Origin: Xylanimonas allomyrinae
GTDB taxonomy: Bacteria; Actinomycetota; Actinomycetes; Actinomycetales; Cellulomonadaceae
Direction: 5' to 3'
Assembly: GCF_004135345.1 (NCBI RefSeq)
Contig: NZ_CP035495.1
Span: 3,286,001-3,350,000 of the forward strand
Length of the DNA stretch: 64,000 bases
Both the position numbers and the translations under genes were made by a program. Positions 55,501-63,894 of this stretch are shown here, one piece after another. Below the pieces are notes generated by a model. That model worked only from the letters and a program-made list of their open reading frames with translations. It made no database searches and was not told the DNA's origin. Positions within the stretch are counted from its first letter, which is position 1, and each line of letters opens with the position of its first letter.

Positions 55501-56366
55501 GTGAGCATCGACGACGTCCGCCTGGCCCTGCTGGGCACCGGGAACATGGGAGAGGCCGTGCTGGCCGGTGCGCTGCGCGCCGGCGTCGCGCCCGGCAACG
55601 TCACGGCGACGGTCCGCCGCCCCGAGCGCGCAGACGAGATCGCCCGGAGGTACGGCGTCCGCACGACGGCGGACAACGTCGAGGCGGTGCGTGACGCCGA
55701 CGTCGTGGTCGTCGCGGTCAAGCCCAAGGACGTCGAGGCCATGCTCGGCGAGGTGGGGGACGCGCTGCCGCGTCACGCCGTCGTCGTGAGCGTCGCCGCG
55801 GGTCTCTCCACGGCGTTCTTCGAGGACCGCCTGCCCGGGCGCCCGCCCGTGGTGCGGGTCATGCCCAACACGCCTGCCGCGATCGGCGCGGGCACGTCGG
55901 CGCTCAGCGCCGGGGCGCACGCGTCGGCGGCCGACGTCGACCTGGTGCTGGCCGTCCTGGCCGGAACGGGCGACGTCGTCGTGGTTCCCGAGGTGTCCCA
56001 GGCGGCGGCGGGGCGCTCGCGGGCTCGGGCCCGGCGTACGTGTTCTACGTGCTCGACGCGCTGGCCGAGGCCGGCGTCGCCGTGGGGCTCTCGCGCGACC
56101 TGTCGACGCGCCTGGCCGTGCAGACGGTGCTCGGCTCGGCGCGCCTCGTCGCGGAGACGGGCGAGCACCCTGCGCTGGCGCGCGAGCGCGTGACCTCGCC
56201 GGGCGGGACGACGGTCGAGGGCCTGCGCCGGCTCGATGCGGCAGGCGTCCGAGCGGCTTTCGTCGACGCGGTCGAGGCGGCCCGCGACCGGACCCTGGAG
56301 ATCGCCGCCGGCCTGGAGGGCCACAGCCGGGGTGCGGGGGCGGACGCGCAGGGCTCCGAGGACTGA
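55501..56366 (+). CDS. proC: Pyrroline-5-carboxylate reductase with an apparent frameshift near 56010-56013
   Basis: Last step of proline synthesis, NAD(P)H-dependent. The Rossmann motif LALLGTGNMGEAVLAGALRA is near the N-terminus and MPNTPAAIGAGTSAL is the conserved ProC segment. At a GGGG run (56010-56013) the frame degenerates. One added G gives SQAAAGALAGSGPAYVFYVL, the expected substrate-binding stretch, and reading continues through VTSPGGTTVEGLRRL to the stop at 56366. The repaired protein has about 288 residues, slightly longer than usual at the C-terminus. A sequencing deletion is the best explanation. A LacI gene starts one base after its stop. Confidence 0.92.
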
Positions 56367-56367
56367 C

Positions 56368-57408
56368 ATGACCGCACGGCGCGCTCCGGCGATGTCCGAC
56401 GTCGCGGCCCGCGCCGGGGTCTCGCACCAGACCGTCTCCCGGGTGCTCAACGACCACCCGAGCGTGCGGCCGGCGACGCGCGACCGTGTGCTGGCCGCGA
56501 TCCAGGAGCTCGGGTACCGCCGCAACAGCGCCGCGCGCGCTCTCGTCACGGCGCGGTCGGCGACCGTGGGCGTGCTGACGAACGGCAGCGCGCACTTCGG
56601 CCCCGCGAGCACGGTGCTGGCGGTCGAGGCGGCGCTGCGGCGTGAGGGGTACTTCATCTCGACCAGCTCGCTGTCGGGCACCGACGCGGCGGCCGCCGCG
56701 GACGCGCTCGAACGGCTCGTGGACCAGGGTGTGGAGGGTGTGGTGGCGGTGGCGCCGCTCGCCGAGGTCGCGCTCGCCATCGGCGAGCACGCCCCGCCGT
56801 GCCCTGTCGTCGTGGTGGCCGCCCGCCGGGATGTCCCCGACACGGTGCGCGAGCAGTACGTGTGTGTGGACCAGTACCGGGGGGCGCGGCTCGCGACGGA
56901 GCACCTGCTCGGCCTGGGTCACCGTCATGTGGTGCATCTGGCGGGGCCGGCGCGCTGGTTCGACGCGGCGGAGCGCACGGCGTCGTTCCTCGCGACGGCG
57001 CAGGCGTGGGGCGTGCAGGCCGACGTCGTCGAGACGCGCGGCTGGTCGGCGCGGCGCGGGTATGAGCTGGGGCAGGCTCTCGCGCCACGGGTGCGCCGCG
57101 CAGGTGGGCCGACGGGCTTCTTCGCGTCCAACGACCTGATGGCGATGGGGTTGATGCGGGCCTTCTGGGAACACGGCCTGCGGGTGCCCGAGGACGTCTC
57201 GGTGGTGGGGTTCGACGACATCGAGGGCAGCGCCTTCCTGGTGCCTGCGCTGACCACGGTGCGCCAGCCGTTCGAGGCCGTGGGGCGCGCCGCGGTGCGG
57301 GCGCTGCTGGACGCCTGGGAGACCCCGGACGACCCGGACCGACCGTCCATGGCGGCCGTCATCGCCCCCGAGCTGGTGGTCCGGGGGAGCACGGCCGGTC
57401 AGCGGTAG
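56368..57408 (+). CDS. LacI-family regulator, probable arabinose-operon repressor
   Basis: A 346-residue LacI/GalR regulator with helix-turn-helix MSDVAARAGVSHQTVSRVLN at residues 9-28 and a sugar-binding domain (SVVGFDDIEGSAFLVPALTT near residue 285). ATG 56368 follows the proC stop by one base, so it may be cotranscribed with proC. araB begins 66 bases downstream, and a perfect LacI-type palindrome (57452-57469) lies between them. The most likely role is repression of araBDA until L-arabinose or a derivative binds. It is not related to the GntR-type AraR of Bacillus in its DNA-binding domain. Confidence 0.88.
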   Translation: MTARRAPAMSDVAARAGVSHQTVSRVLNDHPSVRPATRDRVLAAIQELGYRRNSAARALVTARSATVGVLTNGSAHFGPASTVLAVEAALRREGYFISTSSLSGTDAAAAADALERLVDQGVEGVVAVAPLAEVALAIGEHAPPCPVVVVAARRDVPDTVREQYVCVDQYRGARLATEHLLGLGHRHVVHLAGPARWFDAAERTASFLATAQAWGVQADVVETRGWSARRGYELGQALAPRVRRAGGPTGFFASNDLMAMGLMRAFWEHGLRVPEDVSVVGFDDIEGSAFLVPALTTVRQPFEAVGRAAVRALLDAWETPDDPDRPSMAAVIAPELVVRGSTAGQR

Positions 57409-57451
57409 GAGCGGCGTCCGCCAGGATTGCCGGAACGTGCGGCACGGCGCG

Positions 57452-57469
57452 AATGTTAGCGCTAACATT
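57452..57469. promoter_or_regulatory. Perfect LacI-type operator over the araB promoter
   Basis: AATGTTAGCGCTAACATT is an 18-base perfect palindrome centred on the GCGC typical of this family. It contains TAACAT (57463-57468), a good -10 hexamer that ends six bases before ATG 57475, so a bound repressor would cover the promoter of a leaderless araB message. Confidence 0.8.
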
Positions 57470-57474
57470 GAACG

Positions 57475-59121
57475 ATGGACAGGGATCGACACGATGACGT
57501 GACCTCCGCCCGCGACGCCGTCGTCGCCGGCCGGACGACGCTGGGGATCGAGCTGGGCTCGACGAACATCAAGGCCTGCCTCGTGGGGCCGGACTCGCGC
57601 ACGATCGCGGTCGGGTCGTTCACCTGGGAGAACCAGTTCGTCGACCGGGTGTGGACGTACTCGCTCGACGCGGTGCACGAGGGCCTGCGGGGCGCGTTCG
57701 CGGCGCTCGCGGCGGACGTGCGCGAACGCTACGGCGTGCCGCTGACGGCGGTGGGCGGCCTCGGGGTGTCGGCCATGATGCACGGGTATCTCGCGTTCGA
57801 CGCCGCGGGCGACCTGCTGGTGCCGTTCCGCACGTGGCGCAACACCTCGACGGGGCAGGCCGCGGCCGAGCTCACGCGGGCGCTGGAGTTCAACGTGCCG
57901 TTGCGCTGGTCGGTGGCACACCTGTACCAGGCGATGCTCGACGAGGAGCCGCACGTGCCGCAGGTCGCGTTCCTGACGACGCTGGCGGGGTACGTGCACT
58001 GGCGGCTCACGGGCGAGCGGGTGCTGGGCGTGGGCGACGCGTCGGGCATGTTCCCGGTCGACGCGTCCACGGGCGACTACGACGAGGCGAGGCTGGCGGC
58101 GTTCGACGCCCTGGCCGCCGCTCGCGGCACGGCCGCTCCGGCGCGGGCATCGCTGCGGGCGCCCCTGCGTGCGCTGCTGCCCTCGGTGCTGCCCGCAGGT
58201 GCGGCTGCCGGACGCCTGACACCCGAGGGCGCGGCGCTGCTCGACCCGACGGGGACCTTTGCCGCAGGTGTCCCGCTGTGCCCGCCCGAGGGCGATGCGG
58301 GCACGGGCATGGTGGCGACCAACGCGGTCGCCCCGCGCACGGGGAACGTCTCGGCGGGCACGAGCATCTTCGCGATGGTGGTGCTGGAGAAGGCCCTGGC
58401 GGCCGTGCACCCGGAGATCGACGTCGTGACCACGCCGTCGGGCGACCCCGTCGCGATGGTGCACTGCAACAACGGGGCCAGCGAGCTGGGCGCGTGGGCG
58501 CAGGTCTTCGAGCAGTTCGCGCGGGCGCTGGGCGTGGAGGCCGGCCAGGGTGCGGTGTTCGCCGCCCTGCTGGGGGCCGCGCTGGACGGTGATCCCGACG
58601 GCGGTGGGCTGCTCGCGTACAACTACCTGTCGGGCGAGACCATCACCGGCCTGGACGAGGGTCGCCCGCTGCTGGTCCGCACGCCCGGGTCGCGGCTGAC
58701 GCTGGCCAACTTCGCCCGGACGCAGGTGTGCAGCGTGTTCGCGACGCTCGCGCTCGGCATGCGCACGCTGGCCGCCGAGGGCGTCGCCGTGGACGCCCTG
58801 CTCGCGCACGGCGGGCTGTTCCGCACGCCCGGCGTGGCTCAGCGGCTGCTGGCCGCTGCGGTCGACGCGCCCGTGGCGGTCGCCGCGACCGCGGGCGAGG
58901 GCGGCGCGTGGGGCGTCGCGGTGCTGGCCGCGTACACCGCAGCGGTCGCCGACGGCGAGGAGCGCGCGCTGGCGGCCTGGCTCGACGAGCACGTGTTCGC
59001 CGACGCGCTGACCGTCGTCGCCCGGCCCGAGGCCGCCGACGTCGCGGGCATGGGCGCCTACCTCGAGCGCTACACCGCGGGGCTCTCCATCGAGCATGCC
59101 GCCGTCGCTGCCATCCACTGA
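57475..59121 (+). CDS. araB: FGGY-family L-ribulokinase
   Basis: A 548-residue FGGY kinase expected to phosphorylate L-ribulose. The N-terminal phosphate motif is TLGIELGSTNIKACLVG near residues 22-38, and GNVSAGTSIFAMVVLEKAL and AHGGLFRTPGVAQRLLAAA are the adenosine-side motifs. It belongs to the longer actinobacterial kinase branch found in araBDA operons rather than the E. coli-like AraB, so the substrate is assigned from context: araD and araA follow. ATG 57475 has no Shine-Dalgarno, consistent with a leaderless message from the TAACAT hexamer. araD begins 73 bases after the stop. Confidence 0.87.
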   Translation: MDRDRHDDVTSARDAVVAGRTTLGIELGSTNIKACLVGPDSRTIAVGSFTWENQFVDRVWTYSLDAVHEGLRGAFAALAADVRERYGVPLTAVGGLGVSAMMHGYLAFDAAGDLLVPFRTWRNTSTGQAAAELTRALEFNVPLRWSVAHLYQAMLDEEPHVPQVAFLTTLAGYVHWRLTGERVLGVGDASGMFPVDASTGDYDEARLAAFDALAAARGTAAPARASLRAPLRALLPSVLPAGAAAGRLTPEGAALLDPTGTFAAGVPLCPPEGDAGTGMVATNAVAPRTGNVSAGTSIFAMVVLEKALAAVHPEIDVVTTPSGDPVAMVHCNNGASELGAWAQVFEQFARALGVEAGQGAVFAALLGAALDGDPDGGGLLAYNYLSGETITGLDEGRPLLVRTPGSRLTLANFARTQVCSVFATLALGMRTLAAEGVAVDALLAHGGLFRTPGVAQRLLAAAVDAPVAVAATAGEGGAWGVAVLAAYTAAVADGEERALAAWLDEHVFADALTVVARPEAADVAGMGAYLERYTAGLSIEHAAVAAIH

Positions 59122-59194
59122 CCGGGCCGCCGGGCCGCCCGCCCGGTCCCACCCGAGCCACCCGAGCCACCATGAACGAGCCAGGAGCCTGCCC

Positions 59195-59895
59195 GTGACC
59201 GAGACCACCTCGCCCACCCCGCCCGTCGCGGTCCCAGCCGCGTTGCGCGCCGACGTGGACGCCGCCAAGGAGCGCGTCGCCGCGCTGCACGCCGAGCTGC
59301 CCCGTTGGGAACTGGTCGTCTGGACGGCCGGCAACGTGTCCGAGCGCGTGGGCGACTTCTTCGTCATCAAGCCGTCGGGGTGTCCTACGACGACCTCGAC
59401 GCCGACGCCATGGTCGTGTGCGACCTGGACGGCACCCTGGTGGAGGGCACGCGCTCGCCGTCGTCGGACACCGCCGCGCACGCCTACGTGTACCGGCACA
59501 TGCCGCACGTGGGCGGCGTCGTGCACACGCACTCCACCTACGCGGCCGCCTGGGCCGCGCGCGGCGAGGAGATCCCGTGCGTGCTGACCATGATGGCCGA
59601 CGAGTTCGGCGGGCCGGTCCCCGTGGGGCCGTTCGCGATCATCGGTGACGACTCGATCGGGCGCGGCATCGTCGAGACGCTCGACGGGCACCGCAGCCCG
59701 GCCGTGCTCATGCGCAACCACGGTCCGTTCACCATCGGCAAGGACGCCAAGGCAGCCGTCAAGGCCGCCGTCCTGCTCGAGGAGGTCGCCCGCACGGTCG
59801 CGATCGCGCGGCAGGGCGGCGACCTGGTCCCCGTCGCTCAGGACGCCATCGACTCGCTGTACCACCGCTACCAGAACGTCTACGGCCAGCACTGA
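59195..59895 (+). CDS. araD: L-ribulose-5-phosphate 4-epimerase with an apparent frameshift near 59377-59380
   Basis: A class II aldolase-fold zinc enzyme that converts L-ribulose-5-phosphate to D-xylulose-5-phosphate. GTG 59195 has AGGAG upstream. The reading [15 protein letters not shown], then DFFVIKPSG, breaks at GGGG (59377-59380). One added G gives [20 protein letters not shown] and continues to the stop at 59895. The zinc ligands are in [10 protein letters not shown], and [10 protein letters not shown] and the C-terminal [11 protein letters not shown] are typical. The repaired product has about 233 residues, normal for AraD. It is the middle gene of araBDA. Confidence 0.92.
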
Positions 59896-59920
59896 GGCCG
59901 GCATCGAAGGAGAAACGACC

Positions 59921-61432
59921 GTGAGCAAGCCCTACGCCGACCGCGAGGTCTGGTTCTTCACCGGCTCGCAGGACCTCTACGGAGCCCAGACCCTCCAGCA
60001 GGTCGCCGAGCAGTCGCAGGAGGTCGCGCGCGCTCTCGACGCTGCGGCCGACGTGCCCGCGACGATCGTGTGGAAGCCCGTCCTGAAGGACTCGGCTTCG
60101 ATCCGCCGCGCCATGCTGGACGCGAACGCCGACGACAAGGTGCTCGGCGTCATCACGTGGATGCACACGTTCAGCCCGGCCAAGATGTGGATCGCGGGCC
60201 TCGACGCACTGCGCAAGCCGCTGCTGCACCTGCACACACAGGCCAACGTCGAGCTGCCGTGGGACAGCATCGACTTCGACTTCATGAACCTCAACCAGGC
60301 CGCGCACGGCGACCGCGAGTACGCGTACCTGGCGTCGCGGCTCGGCGTCGCTCGCACCACCGTCGTCGGCCACGCGTCGAACCCGGCCGTGCAGCGCCGC
60401 GTGGGCACCTGGATCCGCGGGGCCGCGGGCTGGGCGGCGACGCACGAGCTCACGCTCGTCCGCTTCGGGGACAACATGCGCAACGTCGCCGTCACCGAGG
60501 GCGACAAGACCGAGGCCGAGCTGCGCTTCGGTGTGAGCGTTAACACCTGGAGTGTCAACGACCTCGTCGCGGCCGTCGAGGCCGTCTCCGACGCCGACGT
60601 CGACACCCTGGTCGCCGAGTACGAAGACCTGTACGACGTCGTCCCCGAACTGCGCAAGGACGGCGAGCGGCACGAGTCGCTGCGGTACGCCGCCCGCCAG
60701 GAGCTCGCGCTGCTCGCCTTCCTCGACGCTGCCGGGGCGAAGGCGTTCACCACCAACTTCGAGGACCTGGGCGACCTGCGCCAGCTCCCCGGCCTGGCCG
60801 TGCAGCGGCTCATGGCGAAGGGCTACGGGTTCGGCGCCGAGGGAGACTGGAAGACTGCCGTGCTGGTCAGGGCAGCCAAGGTCATGGGGGAGGGGCTGCC
60901 CGGCGGTGCCTCGCTCATGGAGGACTACACCTACGACCTGACCCCCGGCGACGAGGTGATCCTCGGGGCGCACATGCTCGAGGTCTGCCCCTCGCTGACG
61001 ACGTCGAAGCCCCGGGTCGAGATCCACCCGCTCGGCATCGGCGGCAAGGAGGACCCGGTCCGCATGGTGTTCGACGCCGATGCGGCCGCGGGCGCCGTCG
61101 TCGTCTCCCTGGCGGACATGCGCGACAGGTTCCGCCTCACGGCCAACGTCATCGACGTCGTGCCGCCGACGGCGCCGCTGCCGCACCTGCCCGTGGCGCG
61201 CGCCGTGTGGAAGCCGCGACCGTCCTTCGAGGTCTCGGCCGAGGCATGGCTCACCGCGGGCGGGGCGCACCACACGGTGCTCTCGACGGCGGCGGGCGTC
61301 GAGGCGTTCGAGGTGTTCGCGCAGCTCGCACGCACCGAGCTGCTGGTGATCGACGACTCGACGACGCGACGCGGGTTCGCCGACCAGGTGCGCTGGAACG
61401 CGGCGTACCACCGGCTCGCCCAGGGGTTGTAG
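59921..61432 (+). CDS. araA: L-arabinose isomerase
   Basis: A 503-residue enzyme that converts L-arabinose to L-ribulose. It begins [20 protein letters not shown], the family's N-terminal signature, and has [28 protein letters not shown] and [18 protein letters not shown] (catalytic Glu and metal ligands). The length is standard. GTG 59921 is preceded by GAAGGAG nine bases upstream and begins 25 bases after araD, so araBDA is one operon. A hairpin terminator follows at 61463-61505. Confidence 0.96.
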   Translation: MSKPYADREVWFFTGSQDLYGAQTLQQVAEQSQEVARALDAAADVPATIVWKPVLKDSASIRRAMLDANADDKVLGVITWMHTFSPAKMWIAGLDALRKPLLHLHTQANVELPWDSIDFDFMNLNQAAHGDREYAYLASRLGVARTTVVGHASNPAVQRRVGTWIRGAAGWAATHELTLVRFGDNMRNVAVTEGDKTEAELRFGVSVNTWSVNDLVAAVEAVSDADVDTLVAEYEDLYDVVPELRKDGERHESLRYAARQELALLAFLDAAGAKAFTTNFEDLGDLRQLPGLAVQRLMAKGYGFGAEGDWKTAVLVRAAKVMGEGLPGGASLMEDYTYDLTPGDEVILGAHMLEVCPSLTTSKPRVEIHPLGIGGKEDPVRMVFDADAAAGAVVVSLADMRDRFRLTANVIDVVPPTAPLPHLPVARAVWKPRPSFEVSAEAWLTAGGAHHTVLSTAAGVEAFEVFAQLARTELLVIDDSTTRRGFADQVRWNAAYHRLAQGL

Positions 61433-61462
61433 CCCGGCATCCTCACCACGACCCCACCTGGG

Positions 61463-61505
61463 ACGACGGCAGGGTCCGGCCGATGTGGCCGGGCCGTGCC
61501 GTCGT
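61463..61505. terminator. Hairpin terminator after araA
   Basis: Outer stem ACGACGGCA (61463-61471) / TGCCGTCGT (61497-61505) and inner stem CCGGCC / GGCCGG (61476-61481, 61487-61492), 30 bases after the araA stop. Confidence 0.75.
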
Positions 61506-61687
61506 GCGCGGCCTTCCACCCGAGTTGCGCCAGGCGTCTTGTCGTCTGGCCCTGACCGTCGTGTCGCCGGGTCACGGGCAGCGTGTCAGTCAATCGTTGT
61601 TGAGACGTGGCTCCAACAGGCGTCAGCAGACGCGACAGGCGTGATGATGGCCAGGCGGTCGAGGCCATGGGCTGTTCGTCGCCAAGC

Positions 61688-61714
61688 TGGCCATCGTGGC
61701 CATCGTGGCCATCG
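61688..61714 (+). repeat. Three 9-bp tandem repeats TGGCCATCG
   Basis: Exact copies at 61688-61696, 61697-61705 and 61706-61714, at the front of a decayed permease fragment. Confidence 0.7.
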
Positions 61715-61715
61715 T

Positions 61716-61862
61716 GGTTCGCCTGGCAGCGCTCTCCGGCGTGAAGGTCAAGAAGGTCAACTTCTTGATCTTCGTCACCATGGGTCTGCTCGCCGGCATC
61801 GCCGGCGCTGTGTACTCCTCGCGCTCGAACGGTGCCCAGCCACCGGCCGGCCTCAATGCCCG
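61716..61862 (+). pseudogene. Remnant of a sugar ABC transporter permease (MmsB/GguB/RbsC type)
   Basis: The plus strand reads ALSGVKVKKVNFLIFVTMGL and continues LAGIAGAVYSSRSNGAQPPAG. This matches the cytoplasmic loop and following helix of CUT2 pentose/xylose permeases, where Gly-x-x-Val-x-x-x-Asn/Thr-Phe is followed by LLAxxAG and then SRxNxAxPxxG. No start, ribosome site or remaining helices are present, so only about 45 residues survive. It lies after araA, and a CUT2 pentose importer would be a natural partner of araBDA; this looks like the last trace of one. Confidence 0.55.
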
Positions 61863-62145
61863 GCGTCTGGCCGGCGTGGCCGTCGTCGTGCATGGTGTGG
61901 TGCGCTGGAGCGGTCGTGGCTTCCTCCGTGGAGCGTTGTAGGAACCAGTAACGAGGGTGCGTCGTTGACGTCGCCCGCGGCCGCCGCGGCGAGTCCCGTC
62001 GATGCAGGTCAGCGAGCCAGGCTCGGGAACGCTGCGAGAGGGGGACTGTGGGAACCGACAAGATCCGAGACCCGTCGCGCCGTCGGGGATGCCATGCCGC
62101 CAAACAAGGTATTTCGTGACGAAACGCATGATCACGACTATCAGC
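61863..62145. other. Gene-free stretch between permease remnant and toxin-antitoxin pair
   Basis: No supported coding frame. The last 100 bases are noticeably richer in A and T than the flanks, which fits an acquired segment. Confidence 0.4.
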
Positions 62146-62186
62146 GTTGCATCCTGTGTTGCGCTATGCGTTGCATCCGGTGTCGC
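62146..62186. promoter_or_regulatory. Two 17-bp direct repeats upstream of the antitoxin gene
   Basis: GTTGCATCCTGTGTTGC (62146-62162) and GTTGCATCCGGTGTCGC (62170-62186) differ at two positions and are spaced 24 bases apart. They end 20 bases before the antitoxin start, next to a TACACC hexamer (62195-62200). Ribbon-helix-helix antitoxins commonly repress their own operon through such repeated sites. Confidence 0.6.
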
Positions 62187-62206
62187 ATTGGTGGTACACC
62201 TGCGGC

Positions 62207-62443
62207 ATGAGCCAGATCGTGGTGAGAACCGACCCCGAGACCGAGCGTGCGCTGGAGCACCTGGTGGAGCTGACCGGACGCGGCCGCTCCGAAGCGGTGC
62301 GCGAGGCGATCCGTGCCGCTGAGCGCGAGGCAGTGCTCGCGCGGGTCGAACGGCAGGCCGAGGCGATCCGCAACGACCCGGCCGACCGTGCCGAGATGCT
62401 CGCCATCCTCGCGGACATGGAGTCGGCCGACGATGCGTGGTGA
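62207..62443 (+). CDS. Ribbon-helix-helix antitoxin
   Basis: A 78-residue protein with the pattern of a ribbon-helix-helix DNA-binding antitoxin: MSQIVVRTDPETERALEHLV forms the beta-strand and first helix and GRSEAVREAIRAAEREAV the second. The acidic C-terminus (DMESADDAW) would neutralise the toxin. It overlaps the MazF-like gene by 11 bases. ATG 62207 has no Shine-Dalgarno, but TACACC ends six bases upstream, so the message may be leaderless. Two direct repeats upstream are probable binding sites. Confidence 0.82.
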   Translation: MSQIVVRTDPETERALEHLVELTGRGRSEAVREAIRAAEREAVLARVERQAEAIRNDPADRAEMLAILADMESADDAW

Positions 62444-62747
62444 CATCTACCGACTGCGCACCCGCGACACCGAAGGCCACGGGCAGCGCGGGCCGCGCTA
62501 CGCCGTGGTCGTCCAGTCCGACCGGCTGCACCTGTCCACCCTGCTCATAGCGCCCACGTCGACGAGCGCCATGCCGGGCGACATGCGCCCGCGGATCAAC
62601 ATGAACGGCACCGCGACGTACGTCCTCGTCGAGCAGACCAGAGCCGTCAACCCGGAGACCCGCCTGGGTGACTTCGCCGGCCGACTGGATGCGGACGAGC
62701 TCGCGGCCCTCGACGACGCCCTGCGGATCGTGCTCGGTCTGTACTGA
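62433..62747 (+). CDS. MazF/PemK-family toxin
   Basis: A 104-residue endoribonuclease-type toxin. MRGDIYRLR matches the conserved RGDIxxx start, GPRYAVVVQSDRL the core strand with the catalytic Arg region, STLLIAPTSTSA the next strands, and YVLVEQTRAVNPETRL the conserved Glu-Gln-Thr-Arg segment. These toxins cut mRNA at specific short sites; the site here is unknown. It overlaps the antitoxin gene by 11 bases, which couples their translation. Confidence 0.85.
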   Translation: MRGDIYRLRTRDTEGHGQRGPRYAVVVQSDRLHLSTLLIAPTSTSAMPGDMRPRINMNGTATYVLVEQTRAVNPETRLGDFAGRLDADELAALDDALRIVLGLY

Positions 62748-62776
62748 CACCCGCCGAGCGCCGACCGAAGCCCCGC

Positions 62777-63080
62777 TCATGCGGCACTTCCGAGCAGCTC
62801 GGCTGGCGCACCGCAGTCCGTCGCGCCCGCTCGGTCGATGAGCGTGCCCGCCGACCTCGGCAACAGCATCAGGTCAGCGGGCAGCGAGACGTCGTCCGAG
62901 AACACGGCGTACTCGACGGCGAGTCGGGCCCGGTTCGCGCTGTTCGGGATCTCGTAGGCCACCACCCGGCGGTCTGGGTACAGGTCGCGCACCGCCGGCT
63001 CGTTGTCGTAGGTGAGCATCCAGCGCGCCGGCGTGGCGTTGAGGACGTCGGCGAGCCGCTGGTGATCGGCCGGGGTCATG
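62777..63080 (-). pseudogene. DNA adenine methyltransferase C-terminal remnant
   Basis: The minus strand gives PYAHGMTPADHQRLADVLNA, then ARWMLTYDNEPAVRDLY and AYEIPNSANRARL before the stop at 62777. This is the end of a D12-class (Dam-like) methyltransferase: the helix after the DPPY motif with Asp-His-xx-Leu-Ala, the LxSYD/LTYD strand, and the Tyr-x-Ile-x-x-Ser strand. The SAM-binding FxGxG and the DPPY motif, about two thirds of the protein, are absent. The N-terminal residues before PYAHG do not fit. It is next to the toxin-antitoxin pair in a decayed patch. Confidence 0.65.
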
Positions 63081-63213
63081 CCGTGCGCGTACGGCCGCCA
63101 TGCGCGCCTTGCCTCCGGGGTAACGCAGCGGAGACAGGTACCGGCGCCGGCCGGACGCGTCGCTTCCCGCGGGGAGAGCGGAGCCGTGCCCGCGGCGTTG
63201 TTAGATGTGGGGT

Positions 63214-63894
63214 ATGGGCCCACGGGCAGAGGCGGCGAGGCGGGGGCGGCGACCTGCGGGCCAGGAGACGCGCAGCCAGATCCTCGCTGCGGCGCGTGAG
63301 GAGTTCACCGCGCAGGGGTACGACGGCGCCTCCGTGCGTGGTGTCGCGCGCCGTGCCGGCGTCGACCCGGGCACCGTGCGCCACTGGTTCGGGGACAAGG
63401 CTCACCTGTTTGCCGCCACCATCGGTCTGTCCGGCGTCGATCCGGGCGCGGTCGCGCGGGCCGCCGTCGAGGGCCCGCTCGGCAGTGTCGGTGAGCGGAT
63501 CGTGCGCCACGTCCTGGACGTCTGGGATGCCGACGACGGCGGTGCCGGCATCCGCATCGCGCTGCCTGTCGCGCTGAGCGACCCCGAACGGCGGGCGCTG
63601 CTGCCGCAGTTCCTCGGCGCGGAGGTGCTCGGCCCGATCGCCGCGCGACTCGACCCGGCCAGTGCGCGTCTGCGGGCTTCGCTTGCGGCGACGCAGATGG
63701 TGGGCGTGCTGCTGGCGCGTTACGTCGTCGGGCTCGAGCCCATCGCGTCGCTGCCTGCCAGGGAGGTCGCCGCACTTGTCGGGCCGACGCTCCAGCACTA
63801 TCTCGTCGGCGAGCTCGATCTGCCCGGTGGGGGCCAGGGCTCGGGCGTTGCGCTGGGGGAGTCCGCGACGCACAATTCCTCGCATGGTGAATAA
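63214..63894 (+). CDS. TetR-family transcriptional regulator
   Basis: A 226-residue regulator. The helix-turn-helix region is RSQILAAAREEFTAQGYDGA followed by SVRGVARRAGVDPGTVRHWF (about residues 20-60). The C-terminal ligand domain ends with the segment typical of TetR_C_17-like proteins in actinobacteria (ASLAATQMVGVLLARYVVGL). ATG 63214 is preferred to ATG 63205 because TTAGAT (63201-63206) ends seven bases upstream; the message may be leaderless. It overlaps the following ABC ATPase gene by 11 bases, so it probably controls an exporter. Confidence 0.88.
   Translation: MGPRAEAARRGRRPAGQETRSQILAAAREEFTAQGYDGASVRGVARRAGVDPGTVRHWFGDKAHLFAATIGLSGVDPGAVARAAVEGPLGSVGERIVRHVLDVWDADDGGAGIRIALPVALSDPERRALLPQFLGAEVLGPIAARLDPASARLRASLAATQMVGVLLARYVVGLEPIASLPAREVAALVGPTLQHYLVGELDLPGGGQGSGVALGESATHNSSHGE

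Noticed and set aside
54733-59928. Very long open frame (over 1700 codons) on the minus strand across proC, lacI and araB
   Set aside because: Shadow of real genes in very high-GC DNA: low hydrophobic content, His/Arg/Asp-rich, no domain, and it covers strong plus-strand genes in antisense.
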